Shown here piece after piece: positions 10,647-23,539 of a stretch of DNA of 64,000 bases (position 1 is the stretch's first letter; each line of letters opens with the position of its first letter). The notes beneath the pieces were generated by a model. It was not told the DNA's origin, did not search any database, and saw only the letters and a program-made list of their open reading frames with translations. Both the position numbers and the translations under genes were made by a program. This stretch comes from Poa pratensis (Eukaryota > Streptophyta > Magnoliopsida > Poales > Poaceae), in assembly GCA_947311845.1 (NCBI GenBank), contig CAMZMU010000013.1:2641198-2705197 (forward strand). The letters run 5' to 3'.

Positions 10647-11984
10647 TGATACCTTCGATCCGGATTATCGGATTGCAGTACGTAGCTTTTTCCCCTATGA
10701 GACCCAGGGTTTATCGAACCGGGAAGTAGGTGCTTGATAAGGTTACTCAACAAGCCTAAGAAAGTCTAAATCAAATCTCGTTTTACCGGACCAACTTGTT
10801 CTGTTAAAAGGGTTGTGTTCAATGGATTAAAATAGGTCGGGGCTTAAGGTTTCACCTACAGCAGTGCATTAGTTTCATGGGATAAATAAGATAAAGATGT
10901 AAATATTTAGTAATAATTAATTCTTATGCTATGATATATGTAGGAAATGTGTCCATAAGTCACCATGGCTCCAGATGCACTGGTTACCATAGATTAATTC
11001 ATCCAACCGCTGGTCCTGTTCCGTCTCGCGGGGTTGCCTTGGTATTTAAGAATAAACAGACAAAAGCAATAAGCATAGTGACATCATTGTAGTTCCTAAG
11101 AGACTTGTTTCCATCTGTTGTACTGCTCTTGCTGTCACGGAGTTTCACTGTCAGCCTTCCACGCATCTCTCATCATACTGTTACCTTGATCACTCTTCGA
11201 GGTCTTGGGTACCTAACAAGTCCTAGGAGTGAGGCACAGATATAAGAACATACACATAACATAAAGGACTCATTAAACTAAATCCCATGGATTAGATCAT
11301 GCACATAGCTACGAAGCTAGGCCTCAGCCCTTAGCCCGAGTGGACTACTCACACATCGCAATCAGATCAACAATAGAAAACATTGTGGTAAATAGTACTT
11401 GTATTGAAAGATTGATAGTTTTTACAATGTTGCCAATTGCGATGAGATCAAGATTATAAAGTAGAATGGCTATGACTATGGTGGTGGTGGAGTGGTGAAT
11501 GCGGCAGCACTTCGTGGAGGATGCGTCTTGAGGATGGAGGGCGGTGGTGTGTCGATTGGGGGTGCGGCCTCTTCTAATGGTTGTTTCATCTCCCTTTTAT
11601 AATAGCAGTGGACGGAATTAGGTTTTCGAGAGTCTTCCGTCGCGAATTAGCTCTGGACCCTTTGATGACTTTAGGTCGGTTTGATCTGACGGTCATGATG
11701 GGGCCTGGTATGGTGGCAGGTACGGCGACCGTACCGCCGGTCGTTACGCGTGCTGCGAGGACGGCATGACTTGGCATTTTCACCTTTGATCTTTTCCTTC
11801 CTTTTAGTCCTGATTTTCAGCGATTTCCACGTCCAGAACTGCAGGCAAAAATAATGACAGAAGGATTTGCAATTGATTGCTTCATTAGTGATTAGTGGCA
11901 GGTAGAGAGTTAATATCTTGTCATAAATATAACAAAGATACGGTTTAAACAATGGATAAAAATGCGTTTAAAATACACGCATCG
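10647..11984 (-). repeat. 3' LTR of element A
   Basis: 1338 bp from TGATACC to the end 'cgcatcg', where the partner LTR ends 'cgcatca'. A minus-strand TATA box (TTATAAAA) lies at 11594-11601, with a copy of the palindromic 'gtacggtgg...ccgtaccgcc' motif at about 11700-11750, about 100 bp upstream of it in minus-strand sense. Compared with the right LTR it carries scattered single-base changes and two short stretches the other lacks. Confidence 0.92.
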
Positions 11985-11998
11985 ACATCCCCAAGCTT
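11985..11998 (-). promoter_or_regulatory. Polypurine tract of element A
   Basis: The minus strand reads AAGCTTGGGGATGT directly before the 3' LTR. The same sequence stands at the equivalent place in element C (45402-45415). Confidence 0.75.
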
Positions 11999-12713
11999 AA
12001 ACCTTGATCGTCCCGAGCAAGTAACAAAATCATAAGTAACTCAGTGTTTAAACCGAAACAACGAGAAGTTTAGTTCACTTACGATTAGTAGTCTGATGGC
12101 TCACCCTTTCTTCAACTGAAAATTTTAGTACAAATAATCTATTATATATTAAAAGCAGATGATGGGTTAACCAGAAATTAGAGAATTAGGCTAGAAATTA
12201 CCACAAAAAACAGAAACATCTGACCATCAGTTTTACTAATGAGGTAATCATAACCATTAGATCTGACGAAGAGTCCATTAATTACCCACCAATGCCCCTA
12301 ATAATGTTTCCCATACCGTTTCGATTTTTGTCTAGCTAAAACATCAGCATTACGTGCACACGCCGCCGCCGACCTATTCCGATCCCGCGACATCTCTACA
12401 CGGACGCTGCCATTACCGATATATTTGCTTCCGTGCCACCGGCCGATCCAATTTCCTCCGCGTACAGGAGTATGCATGCAAGCAGCGTTGCAGATTTCAA
12501 GGGCTGCCTCATGCATGCGGTGTGCAGGCAGGATCGACCGATGGTTGATTTTTTATACACACGGACAACCTAGATCCAGGTAATACGCGTGATTATCTTT
12601 TTTTACTGCTCTACCAGCTGAGTTGATGGAATTCCCAATTGCCCATCTTTTTTTCATGCACACAGACAACCAAACTAGCTAGCCGGCGCTTAGAGATTCA
12701 ATCGACTTATCTA

Positions 12714-12835
12714 CTTCCTCCGTTCCAAATTAATTGACTTGATTTTGTCCAAATATGATGTATCTATACTTATTTAGTGTCTAGATACATCTATGTGTAA
12801 CGAAATGTGTGTCAATTAAATTGGAACGGAGGGAG
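12714..12835. mobile_element. Stowaway-type MITE (122 bp)
   Basis: The terminal inverted repeats CTTCCTCCGTTCCAAATTA and its partner CTCCCTCCGTTCCAATTTA are bounded by TA duplications (12712-12713 and 12836-12837). The 'CTCCCTCCGTTCC' ends are typical of Triticeae mariner-derived MITEs. Confidence 0.93.
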
Positions 12836-14540
12836 TATGACGCTGAGACATCAGATCGATCAGACATGATGCTGATCTATGGGCTTACAGATTCTTCGCA
12901 GGTGCATACGTCTTGCAAGAGCGCATACACACCTGAGATCTGGGTGCAGATGGTATGCCTCTCGATTGTCTGCTCGTGTCCCAGATTTTTTTGTCTCCAG
13001 ATGCTGTATACACTCCTCGGAGCCAAAGTGAATTTCTGAAGGCAAGTATACACTCCAAACAAACATGGCTGATGGTGCCGGCCGGCGGCAACTCGCAGGT
13101 AGCTCGCTGGTCAACCTACGCAGCGACAGCACTAAACAGCAACTTGGAGCGTAGGCAAGTGCTTGATCGATTCTCTAGGTAAGTATGGCCGTGCCTTGCA
13201 TGTACATATGTTATTTTATTCTTCAATTAACAGCACACGTGGAAAAGGAAAAAGGTTGATATGTAGCACAATAGTACTCCAATCGTAAGTGTTTGCAAAG
13301 AAATCTTTACTGCATATATGTATTGAACTTTTTACAGCTAGAAACTTGCGTACAAACAGAAAAAAGAACAGCCTATACTACAAAAGGCTGCAATTAAATA
13401 AATTCATGAATCCATTTAGAAACATCTTCATGTCAAGCAAGGGATCAAGGCATGAAGCTAGGTTAAATATGTTCGTAAACAAGAATGTTGATATTGTTTG
13501 TTTATATGCACCAATCATTTATTTTTATTTTTATTTCTCTTGCGTGTAAATTAATAAGTTTCTATATATCCACCCTATCTTAGACACAAATAGTGCAAGA
13601 CGTTGGTCAAGAAGAATCAGATTCCTGGGATCTTACTTACATATAGTAGTATCTTAGAGAGTAGAATAAACATCGATAAAAGTTCTCACAAATGTAGATT
13701 AATACCTATATTCTTTTTTGTCCATATCATTGGCCTTCTAACCCAGATGAACCGGCAAAGCAAGTACTCATAGTTAAGGTAACAAGTCAGGAGCAATCGT
13801 CAAAGATGCACACGATAGAAATCATGTTGCTAGAGTAAATTGCTATGTACTGAGCATTATCACGAATCACCCAAAGGGGCGGAGTGCTAACTTTGGTCAA
13901 CTTGGATACTGCAAAGATAAGATTGAGGTGAGCAATATATAGCAGTGCACAAATAGATTATTGAAGGGTACGTACAAAATATACCTTTTCCTAAACTACT
14001 TCTCTGATAGATGAAGTTACCGGCGTTTGAAATAATCATCAACACATACAGAAATTCATTTTCAGTTCAACACAAGTGCTCTATGAATTATAATTAAAAA
14101 TACGTATACCATAGTTACATTATTATTAGCACCATATGAGAAAAAAAGTTAAAACTTTTACTTTATTCAATTGTAATGAGATTTGCTATGTGTATGGTTT
14201 CTTATGCTATCTATATCATATGATAGATTCAAACTGATAATTACTATGATATTACAAATCATTGATAGGTTAACTGTCTTTTGTTGTATATTTTACAATA
14301 GCAAAGCCATGTGATATTTTCAAGCTTCAAGGGTTTTAAGTTAAAAGAGCTCAAAGGGTTTTTATATCCATTCCTACAGTCATAGATTATGATTACTATA
14401 TGTGAACCTATATTTCAAGAGCATCCAATGATTGCGCAATTGACATGTCTTCATACTCACCTTTTTCTTATTTATTTTTAAATAAGAGGGTTACACCTAT
14501 ATAACACCTGAGAACTGAGATGACATATTTAATGCAAGGA

Positions 14541-14903
14541 TAGGAAAAGGTTTATAAATGAATGTCCGCGTGCTATTTACGATTCCTATTTGTGCTGCAT
14601 GGGCATCCCCTGCAAGTTTGTCAAAGAAAATATTGAAGCGACATACTACAGAAACCATGGAGAGAGGAAGATGCACAAAACACGACTTCCTCCAGACCGC
14701 GGCCAGCGGCGAGCAGCGGCATGGACGACTTATCAGCCATAGCAGAGCTAGCAGCAACACCAGGAGGACCTGAGGAAGAAAATCGGGCCTTCCTTTGGTT
14801 GAATACAGAGCAAGCGACATCACGAAAAAAATACAGTGCAAAGCTTCAGCTAGCGCACAAACTATTTAATAAGTACACAACTGGGAGCTGTTTGCTTACC
14901 TGA
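14541..14903 (+). other. Helitron interior segment with two overlapping short ORFs
   Basis: This is the only GC-richer, ORF-bearing part of the Helitron. One frame starts MDDLSAIAELAATPGGPEEE at 14721 and runs 60 codons; another overlaps at 14558. Helitrons often carry captured gene pieces and this could be one, but I recognise no family and no splice pattern that proves it. Confidence 0.3.
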
Positions 14904-15716
14904 GGTAATTTATTATTTATATTTTTCGCAAGTCTATAATTTCAGTATTTTTGACTTCGTTTGATGCACAATACAATTTGTATATTTTGATTGGAGAAAA
15001 TGGTGAAAATCTAATGTTTATGTTATTTATAAGGCATCATGTAGTCATTATCTAAAATTCTGAAAGAAAAAATTGAATAATTTTTGACGACATAATACGA
15101 TTAATTTAAATGACAGTACATTTCAAAAAGAATGAGGATGTGCGTGGTTAAATCATCAATATAATGTGTATTTGCATTTGCAAAGTCGGCTAACATTTAT
15201 AAGATAAATATGATAATAATACAATAAAGTTTACATGTATGGTTATTAGGTCATACCAAATCGTAATACAAGAATATAATAAAGACAAAGAAGATTATCA
15301 TGATTCATCCCATATCATTCAGCGTCAGTAGTATTATGTTTAATTTTCTGGAAATAGGTGGACCTATTTAAATTGTTAAGGAAAATAGATTACATATTGT
15401 GTATACTTAGGAACAATTATATATTTATGTTTAAAAGAAACAAAGATGTTGCCTAGCGGTGTAAACCTGAGAACTAGAATGGTAAGAACGGAAGAGACTT
15501 CAAGAAAGTACACTGTTGACAGGTGAAAAGAGAGGCCGATCTACATGTAAATAAGTTTTTCAAAAAACAAAAAAATCTAACGTCTAATCGGCCAATTTAG
15601 AATTTAAAAAAAAATACATTTAAACACATGCAAACCACTTCCATTTTAAGGACCGTATAATAATTTATAAATACCAATCAAGATGTTGCCTGCGCGAGCG
15701 CGGGCCACTTTGCTAG

Positions 15717-17134
15717 TTGTGATAACAAGATATTATAAGAGTTTCGGTAAGCCAAGACAAATAAAGTAAAGTTTATATTAACAGGGACATTTAGAATTGC
15801 ATCAACTACTCTTCTTCTTGTAGAGAACACTTGCCTGCCAAAGAACATTCAGGAAGATTATAATTATCACTTTAAGAATGCGAGAGTATGTTAGAGAAAG
15901 TATAGTCTAAGGGTAACTCGTTAAAAACACCCACTGAAGTAAGTTTAAAGACTCCATAAAGCACTCTTCTTTTTCATTGACTTTCAAGAACAATTAGCTA
16001 TAGAAGTAGTGAGACCATGCCAAAGATCGTATATGTTTCATCAATAATGTAAAGGCTAGGTTGGGTTGCAACAGTAATGTCACAACTGCAGTGCACTCAT
16101 GACAAGTATATGAGGTTCCCCTCGAAATGTTTTGATTGCTCAAATAGTCAGAGGAGTGCCCAACCAGCTGGTGAAAAGACACTCTCGAGAATACTGAGAA
16201 TTTTACCCATCATAACATTGTGTTACAGATGTTTAAATCAACTCATGGCCGAAATCTGAGAGTTATCTCTGGTAGATCGATCATGGGCCAGCGGAATTGT
16301 CTGCATACCAAGAGTGTAACAAAAGTGTAGAGACACGCATAAAGCTATATCTGTTACTATGATTAACACGGTAAACTTTGGCATGAATCTCACTGTACCG
16401 CTGAGCATATGTTCTATCAGACAATTCTCTTTCAAATGCTATATTCGAGTCAATTAAACATTTAAATGCTATGGGGTTGAGTACCTTTTAAACTAGACTC
16501 CTGAAACAATTTGCTACAACATCCAAGCCTTCATAAAAAGACTTTTTCTCATTCATTAAGTTTAAATAATTTAGTACCTTGGCAAGACATGGTTCACTTA
16601 AAGAAAATAGAGTAAAAGAAACAATGCTAAATAACCATGTGAATAAAAATCTTACTCTATTTATCAAAACTTGCTTCCCACATGCATATAATAACTTCTT
16701 GAAACAACTATTCATATAAGCATTCAATTTTCAAAAAGTGGGAATCACAAGACATACCTTTCGTCAATGAAATATTCCTTTCTTCCTAAGACGTGTTTCT
16801 TGGAAACTCAGATTGGACAACTCTTCTGTAAAATGATTATAATGGAAACATCCAGAAGGTAATGATAAAAGGAAAAATATTTTTGTGATTTTCTAGAAAG
16901 GTTTTTAAGAATAGAAAAATTGGCAATAAAAGTAAAACTATCAAATAAGAAACTTAAAACAAAACAAACTAAAACAAAAAAAAAATGAAAAAACGAACAT
17001 TGGAGGAAACTCCAATGCAAGTGCTAAAAACACAACCTCAAAAAGAACAGGAAATGAAAAGATAACTTGTCACCACCTCTTGATGTAGAAGTGTCAACAA
17101 CCTCCCCAAGCTTAAGCTTTGAACACGTGGGAGA
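15717..17134. other. 3' non-coding region of element A
   Basis: AT-rich with A-tracts (16960-16990) and no supported ORF. At 17101-17114 there is a second PPT-like sequence (minus strand TTAAGCTTGGGGAGG), just past the stop of the Athila-type ORF. Confidence 0.6.
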
Positions 17135-18260
17135 TCATTGTGGTGGTGGCTGCAAACTGCCTGGGGCCCAATTGTTACCCCAATAATGAAAACGCGGTGC
17201 TAAATCAAAAGAAGTGTTACGGAGATCATTGGCGAGGTTGTTTATGTCGGTGATGTGATCTCCAAGCTCGTTCAGGTCTTCATACGTGGCATATTGTGGT
17301 GGTATATACGCCTCCTCTTCAGGCTCCCCTGCTTCCTCGTCGATGTCCTTGGGCATAGGAGCCTCGGGCTCAACTTCCTCTTCTGCACCCGAATGTCATA
17401 GTGTAGTTGTCCATTCTCGATAGAGAACATGTTAGGCGTAGGAGTGGGAAATAAATGCCCCACTCCAGGTACACGAATATAAGGTCTACCATGACGAGAA
17501 GTGATCATACCTGCGGTTCTCAATGTGGGAAAAGAGACATACCTATCGCCAGTAAGTTGGGTGAGATTACCCAAGTCGAATCCAAGTACAATGGCGAGGA
17601 CGGTAATGACTCCTCCACAAGTGATGGGTACGTGGTGCTGGTGTGCCGGTAAACATGGAATAGAAGCATGGTTCCCAAGTTTGGCATCATTATTGTTGGG
17701 AGTTGTGCGGCCTTGGCTAGGACGAGCATCTCATCCTCATTGACATATGTGAATTCCCCGCGTGCCTACAAAGTGTTAGCAATAACATAGAAAAAGTAGC
17801 GGATAGCAGGACACTCTATATTTCCTCCCATGTAAGCATTATTTTGAACACTCATTCTTTTAAAATAATCATGTGGTTGAGAGTTCAGAAAAGTGTTACT
17901 TGTACGAGTGTGCCCATTGTGTTTGACGAAACCGAAGTAGTTGCACCACTCGCTAATGGTCATGTCATATGACATGTTCATCAGCTGGAACTTGATTCTC
18001 TCCTCAGAGTCGTTGATGGGATACACACCCACCGTATGTTCAATTGTGCTAAAAAAATCCAGCGTCAATCGGCGATAGGTTGGTACATCCTGCAAAACAA
18101 AGTGACGAATGCCAACATTGTTGCATAGAAAATCAAAACATTACCTATCCCAAGACGATTGATAATTGTGGGACAAGCCCACTTAGTTGATCTCATCTCG
18201 CGTTCATTGAGCATTGCAAGCCGGCGATGATGGGTCTTCCCCTGCACTTTGATTCCCAAG
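17135..18260 (-). pseudogene. Athila-type ORF (ATHILA ORF-1-like), frameshifted
   Basis: Segments on the minus strand are open in different frames: RRLTLDFFSTIEHTVGVYP, KFQLMNMSYDMTISEWCNYF and HDYFKRMSVQNNAYMGGNIE (18095-17766); then LGNLTQLTGDRYVSFPTLRT and SRHGRPYIRVPGVGHLFP (17574-17400); then an acidic tail, EEEVEPEAPMPKDIDEEAGE, to 17135. The pattern 'LTL.F.ST' followed by 'F.L....Y.MTI.E....FG' resembles the ATHILA ORF-1 family found in Athila-clade retrotransposons of plants. Function is unknown. It lies downstream of protease, where pol should have been, so a deletion removed most of pol. Confidence 0.6.
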
Positions 18261-18349
18261 AACTTATCCTTGGAGGTTTGATTTGGCTAGATTGACTAGC
18301 ACTAGAATTGGCACGGGTTTGGCTTCTTGTGTTCATCTGCGATTTGTCG

Positions 18350-18737
18350 TGGTACGGTGGCGGGTACAATGGCGTGCGACCGTACCGCCACTCGTTAAAG
18401 CTTCTGTGACCGTTCCAATGACGGAAAATTTTCTTCCGAGGCCGTACCGAGACTTTCCTCTTGGTACGGTGGCAGATACGGTGGTGAGCCACCGTACCGC
18501 CACTCGTTACCGTCCTTCACGGCAGTTCCGATGAAGGAGAATTTTTTTCCGAGGCCATACCGAGACGGTCCTCTGGTACGGTGGCGGGTACGGTGGTGAG
18601 CCACCGTACCGCCACTCGTTATAGTCCTTCACGGCCGTTCCGACGATGGAGAATATTCTTCCGAGGCCGTACCGAGACACAACGATATGGTACGGTGGCG
18701 GGTACGGTCATCTGCCACCGTACCGTAGGTCGTTAAG
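18350..18737. repeat. 112-bp tandem array, four copies, palindromic core
   Basis: The core 'cgtaccgcca(ct)cgtta' recurs at about 18381, 18493, 18605 and 18719, spaced 112, 112 and 114 bp. Each unit carries GGTACGGTGGCGGGTACGGT facing CCACCGTACCGCCAC, so it can fold. The same core occurs once in each LTR of element A, upstream of its TATA box. The array lies between the protease fragment and the Athila-type ORF. Confidence 0.9.
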
Positions 18738-18996
18738 ACCACGGTTTCCTCGAAAATGATAGTTTTGTAATTTTTCTAAGGACCTAAAATGTTAGTTCAC
18801 AGATATTTTATATAATATATTGTAGAGACATCGGCAGTACTTAATGTAATAGCAAAAAGGAATTCTTCCCTTCCGGCGTGTTTTCGAACACTTTGAAAAC
18901 AAAACAAAACAAAAGTTAAGATGAAAACTTATCTACATGGGTTGCCTCACATGAAGCGCTTTTGTTTTCGGTCGTGTAGCTCGACCGTAGTGATGA

Positions 18997-19430
18997 TCAA
19001 CTGGGCTTAGATATTGGTGTGCCCATTCCAAAGTAGTTTGCCTTCAGCGTGATGATCCCATTATCATAGACTTTTGATTTCTTCTTCCTGGGGAAATGAA
19101 CAACAAAAGGATCTTGAGATGGTAATTCGATCCTCACGTTCCCTTCATGTAAGTTTATCAAGGCTTTAATAGTTCTAAGAAATGGTCTACCAAGTATGAT
19201 TGGTGCTATTGGATCTTCAGGCATGTCTACTATAACAAGGTCAAGCAGTGCTGGGCTTTCTTTAATTTGTACTACAATATTTTTTTTAAAATTCCCACTG
19301 CTTGTTTAAATGTTGAATCTTCTGCTAAATGAAGTTTGAGTTCAGTTATATTATAACTACCCAAGTTTAACTTATCAAAAAGACTTTTAGGGATGGTCGA
19401 AACACTTGCAACTAAATCACAAAGTGCAGT
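18997..19430 (-). pseudogene. Aspartic protease fragment of element A
   Basis: The minus strand reads ITALCDLVASVSTIPKSLFD, then after a frameshift in an A-run near 19280 MPEDPIAPIILGRPFLRT. The first is the retroviral-type protease active site, normally C-D-L-G-A-S; here Gly is Val. The second is the ILGRPFL motif near the end of the domain. Nothing of reverse transcriptase follows. Confidence 0.78.
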
Positions 19431-20721
19431 TATTTCATTGACACCTAAATTAATCTTAATAGTAGGCTCAAATATATCTTCTAGTTTAGCTGGTAGCTTT
19501 TCAGATAACTTTGCAAACTCAACTTCTAATTCTCATACTTTATAAGCAACTTGATTAATAAATTCTTTATAAGCTGCTTCATTACCTCCTTCAAATGATG
19601 GATTTTTCAAGCTTACCATTTTCACGAGGTCTTTCACAGTGTAGTTAGGTGTAGGAGCATTACTATAATCCAGCTCTTCAGTCATTTCTTCATTGGTGCT
19701 TCTCACCATCTTCAAGTCTGCAACTGGATTAGACTCCGGCTTCCCCGCAAATTTTGCTAGGATCAAAGTTTGACTTTCAGCAATCTTAGCCATTTTTTGC
19801 TCCACAGTCTTGGTTCTTTCTTGAAGTCCCTGCAGATCAGTTCTCATTGTACCAACTTTCTGAGTTAGTTGACCAAGTATATTATCATGATTCTCAACCA
19901 TTTTATAAAAAAGCACTATTTTGTTCAGTTTGAGAATTTATAGAAGATTTGAGGGTTTGCTCAAGTGACTGGCGGTTGCCATTGTTTCCTCCATTATAGT
20001 TGCTATGGTTTGGCGGCCCTGCATTGTTATATGGTTTTTGATAGCTTTGTCCAAAGTTTGGACCTTTTCAATTAGGATTAAAAGTATTGCGAGCTATAAA
20101 ATCTATTTCTTCAATTTGAGCATTGGAGATGGCATTTACCTGAGTTTCATTTTTACCTCTAAGAACAATAATTAGCTCATCTACCTTTGCTGTAAGCTCT
20201 TCATTGTTGTTTTCAGTGACATCATTTACTTTCTTTGTATTGGTTCTTTCTATATGCCACTGTGAATGGTTGTCTTGCATGTCATTGAGTAGCTTGCGTG
20301 CTACTTCAATTTCTTTTCCCATAAAAGTTCCTCCTGCAGCTGTATCTAACATAGATTTTGACATGGGGTTAAGAGCATTATAAAATAAATGAAGAATTAA
20401 CCATTCTTCCATCCCATGGTTAGGACAATTTCTAACAGAATCTTTTATACGTTCCCATGCAAGCGCTAGTGGCTCGCGATCTTCCTGTCTAAATCCTATG
20501 ATAACAGAACGTAATTGCATAGTTTTAGCAGGTGGGAAGTACTTAGTCATGAATATGTTGCAGCAATTATCCCAAGATGTAATGGTGCCTTTTGGCAATG
20601 CTAATAACCATTCTTTTGCCTTCCCTCTAAGTGAGAAAGGGAATAAACGTAGCTTAACTGAATTAGGATCAACATCTTTCATACGCATCATATCACATAA
20701 TTCAGTGAAAGTATTTAAATG
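19431..20721 (-). pseudogene. Gag of element A, main part
   Basis: The minus strand reads LRLFPFSLRGKAKEWLLALP, ITSWDNCCNIFMTKYFPPAK, GFRQEDREPLALAWERIKDS and NCPNHGMEEWLILHLFYNAL (Retrotrans_gag family, structural protein of the particle). A stop at about 20065 is followed by NFGQSYQKPYNNAGPP and coiled coil-like QLTQKVGTMRTDLQGLQERT (19916-19533). No CCHC knuckle is visible. The N-terminal part lies at 24985-25157; element B has inserted between, with target duplication AAATG. Confidence 0.87.
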
Positions 20722-21129
20722 TGTTGTGGGGCTACCTTTCGACTACCCCACGGTGAAGATACCTGGTGCACGCCAAGACTAGGACCCGACATGCGGCCCA
20801 ATAAAGCCCAACAAGCTACAACTTGGAGTACAAGACAAGAAACTCATGTAAACCCTACCTGGCTCTCTTTATAAAGCCAGGCAGGGGCACCCCATAGAGG
20901 AGATCCCCCACGAGACCACGCCTCTCATCGCCCTCGCGGCCACCATGTAATATCATCATCATCTATACAGATCAGACAAGCAGGATGTAGGTCTTTACCT
21001 CACCATGAGGGGCCGAACCTGGGTAAATCCTTGCTCGTCAGCCGACGGAACTACCAGCGCGCCATCTCTCTCCCCCTCAATCAACCCGGGGTACACAACC
21101 CAGGGATTTGCCGAGCCCACACCTCGACA
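20722..21129 (+). repeat. 5' LTR of element B
   Basis: It starts TGTTGTGGGGCTACC and ends ACCTCGACA. TTATAAAG at 20869-20876 is a likely TATA box. It is followed by the PBS at about 21131. Confidence 0.92.
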
Positions 21130-22744
21130 ATTGGCGCCGTCTGTGGGAAGAACGCGCGCTGGATTCAACGTTTCGGCGGCTCCAATCTCCATCGACAACA
21201 GCGACCAGATCACATCTACTTCGACACGTACGTCATCATCAACAACCACGACCAGATGGCATCTGGATTTCATCATCGTCCACCCGGAAGTCGCTACCGA
21301 TCTGGTGAACCAAGCACCAGCGCACGGGATCTACATCAACACGCCGGCCGGCCGGGACCGATCCAGCACACGGACTCAATCCCTTTGATTAGTCTATCTG
21401 ATCTGCGTCCATTTTTTCTTGGCTGATCGGGTTTTTCTTACTCAATCTGATCATCTATCTTTGATTATTCTATGCCTTAATTACTTTACTTAAGATCTAA
21501 TCATCCTCCACATGCATGTTTATCTGGTATCGCATGCCACGTGTGGAGCAATGGAGTCATGCTGGATCGGTGGCGCGTCGACCACATACACAGACGACCA
21601 CGCGACTGTCCGGCCGTCCGGCTGGAACCTGTATGCTCGGCTGCTCTGCTACGGATACAAACCGTGCACCCGACCACGGCGAACGGGAGCAGCCAGACCT
21701 GCCATTGCATCCGGGCGTCCATGCACGGATTCAGTCTTAACCTGTTTTTCTATGCAAATCCCTTTGATTAGTCTATCTGATCTGCGTCCATCTTTTTTCT
21801 TATGTACATGAACATGGATTGATTGGAACCTGATCGCTTGGAGCATGCACGCCTGCGTTGCCCATCAAAGAGGACATGACGCACAAGACCAGCTCGGCGG
21901 CACCTCAACCGTCGTCGACCCGCAGCGGACATATTCGACGACTTGACAACCACGTTATCGACAACTCGACCGCGACAGCGTCCGTGGCTCGACAAATCTC
22001 GACATTCACGGCTCGGCGGCGTGCGCTCCCGCGACCCAATCTAGTGGCGTGACGTTCGTGCCCTAGCTACCCGAGGCTCCGACGAGCTCAGATCGATCCA
22101 CGCACAACCTCAGGAAGAGACCAGCACCAGCACGGGCCGATCACAAGAAGCAGCCATCCATTACATGCACGAGGCAGCATGCACGCATGCATGATCGAAT
22201 CGGCCTTTTCTTTCATCTAGTTCTTCAATCTATCTCATACTTGCATAAATTATTTCATGTACTAATCGGTTGGATCAGCTCCAGCCAAGGGAATCAGGTC
22301 CCAACGATCAATCACAAGGAAAGAAGCCGGCTTACAAAAATCTGCTTATGTCCAGCTCGGTGACTTCGCGACACGGTCAGCGCCGGCGAAAAGGTGCATC
22401 GGCTTCGACTACACGCACCCGACAGAACGGCGACTCGGTAGATACCGACGTACGCGCGCCGTCAACAACTCGACAGCCCTACTGTGGGCAAGCCTCGACT
22501 CACTCGACATCATCGGCCACAATGACATCGAGCAGCGTCGGCGGCATTGCTGCAGACATCCCGCTCCCTGGAAGGGCGCCACATACCCTCGGGGCTGGCG
22601 CTTTAACTCGTCAACAACATAATCGAGCACGGCGACAGCGCGTCGACGCACACAACCGGCTCTCTGTGAGGGCAAAACAAACCCTCGGGGGCTGGCCCTC
22701 CGACGTCAACACCAACAAGTTCATCGCTGCACCCGACAGGCGAC

Positions 22745-22960
22745 TCGAGTGGCTTCATCGTCTCCGCCTCCGACACTCGGGGGCTGGCGGCCTCGACTCG
22801 TCGGCTTCATCGGCTCCGCCTCCGACACTTGGGGGCTGGCGGCCTCGACTCGTCACCTTCATCGGCTCCGCCTCCGACACTCGGGGGCTGGCGGCCTCGA
22901 CTCGTCGGCTTCATCGACTCCGCCTCCGACACTCGGGGGCTGGCGCTTCGTCAACGACAA
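22745..22960. repeat. 52-bp tandem array, about four copies
   Basis: 'cgacactcgggggctgg' recurs at 22771, 22823, 22875 and 22927, an exact 52-bp spacing. Confidence 0.9.
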
Positions 22961-23062
22961 GTTCATCGCTGCACTCGACACGCGACTCGAGTGCCTTCAT
23001 CGACTCGGCACCGTCGACTCCCCTTCGCCGGCCTAATAAGGGACTCGGGGGCTGAGCGTTGC

Positions 23063-23530
23063 CCGCGCCGCGTCGACTCCGGTCCGCCGCGTCCACTACT
23101 TCCGCCGCGTCGACTCCGGTCCGCCGCTTCGACTACCTCCGCCGCGTCGACTCCGGTCCGCCGCTTCGACTACCTCCGCCGCGTCGACTCCGGTCCGCCG
23201 CTTCGACTACCTCCCCCGCGTCGACTCCGGTCCGCCGCTTCGACTACCTCCGCCGCGTCGACTCCGGTCCGCCGCTTCGACTACCTCCACCGCGTCGACT
23301 CCGGTCCGCCGCGTCCACTACTTCCGCCGCGTCGACTCCGGTCCGCCGCTTCGACTACTTCCGCCGCGTCGACTCCGGTCCGCCGCTTCGACTACCTCCA
23401 CCGCGTCGACTCCGGTCTGCCGCTTCGACTACTTCCACCGCGTCGACTCCGGTCCGCCACGTCAACTACTTCCGCCGCGTCGACTCCGGTCCGCCGTGTC
23501 GACTCCGGTCCGCCGCGTCGACTACTTACG
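23063..23530. repeat. 37-bp tandem array, about twelve copies
   Basis: 'cgtcgactccggtccgccgc' recurs every 37 bp from 23071 (23108, 23145, 23182, 23219 and onward) until about 23525. As 37 is not a multiple of three, all frames stay open by chance, which explains the long incidental ORFs here. Confidence 0.93.
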
Positions 23531-23539
23531 CCGCGCCGC

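Larger units (their letters stand above)
12138..15716 (+). mobile_element. Non-autonomous Helitron (3579 bp)
   Basis: It starts TCTATTATATATTAAAAGC after an A (12137) and ends CTAG before a T (15717), the A/T insertion pattern of Helitrons. Eleven bases before the end lies a GC hairpin, GCCTGCG-CGAG-CGCGGGC with one G:T pair (15688-15705). No target duplication is seen, as expected. No Rep or helicase domain is found; the interior is AT-rich with only short ORFs. It lies in the 3' non-coding part of element A. A Stowaway MITE is nested at 12714-12835. Confidence 0.9.

Noticed and set aside
14541..14903. A host gene exon captured by the Helitron
   Set aside because: No recognised protein family or splice pattern; retained only as a low-confidence ORF segment.
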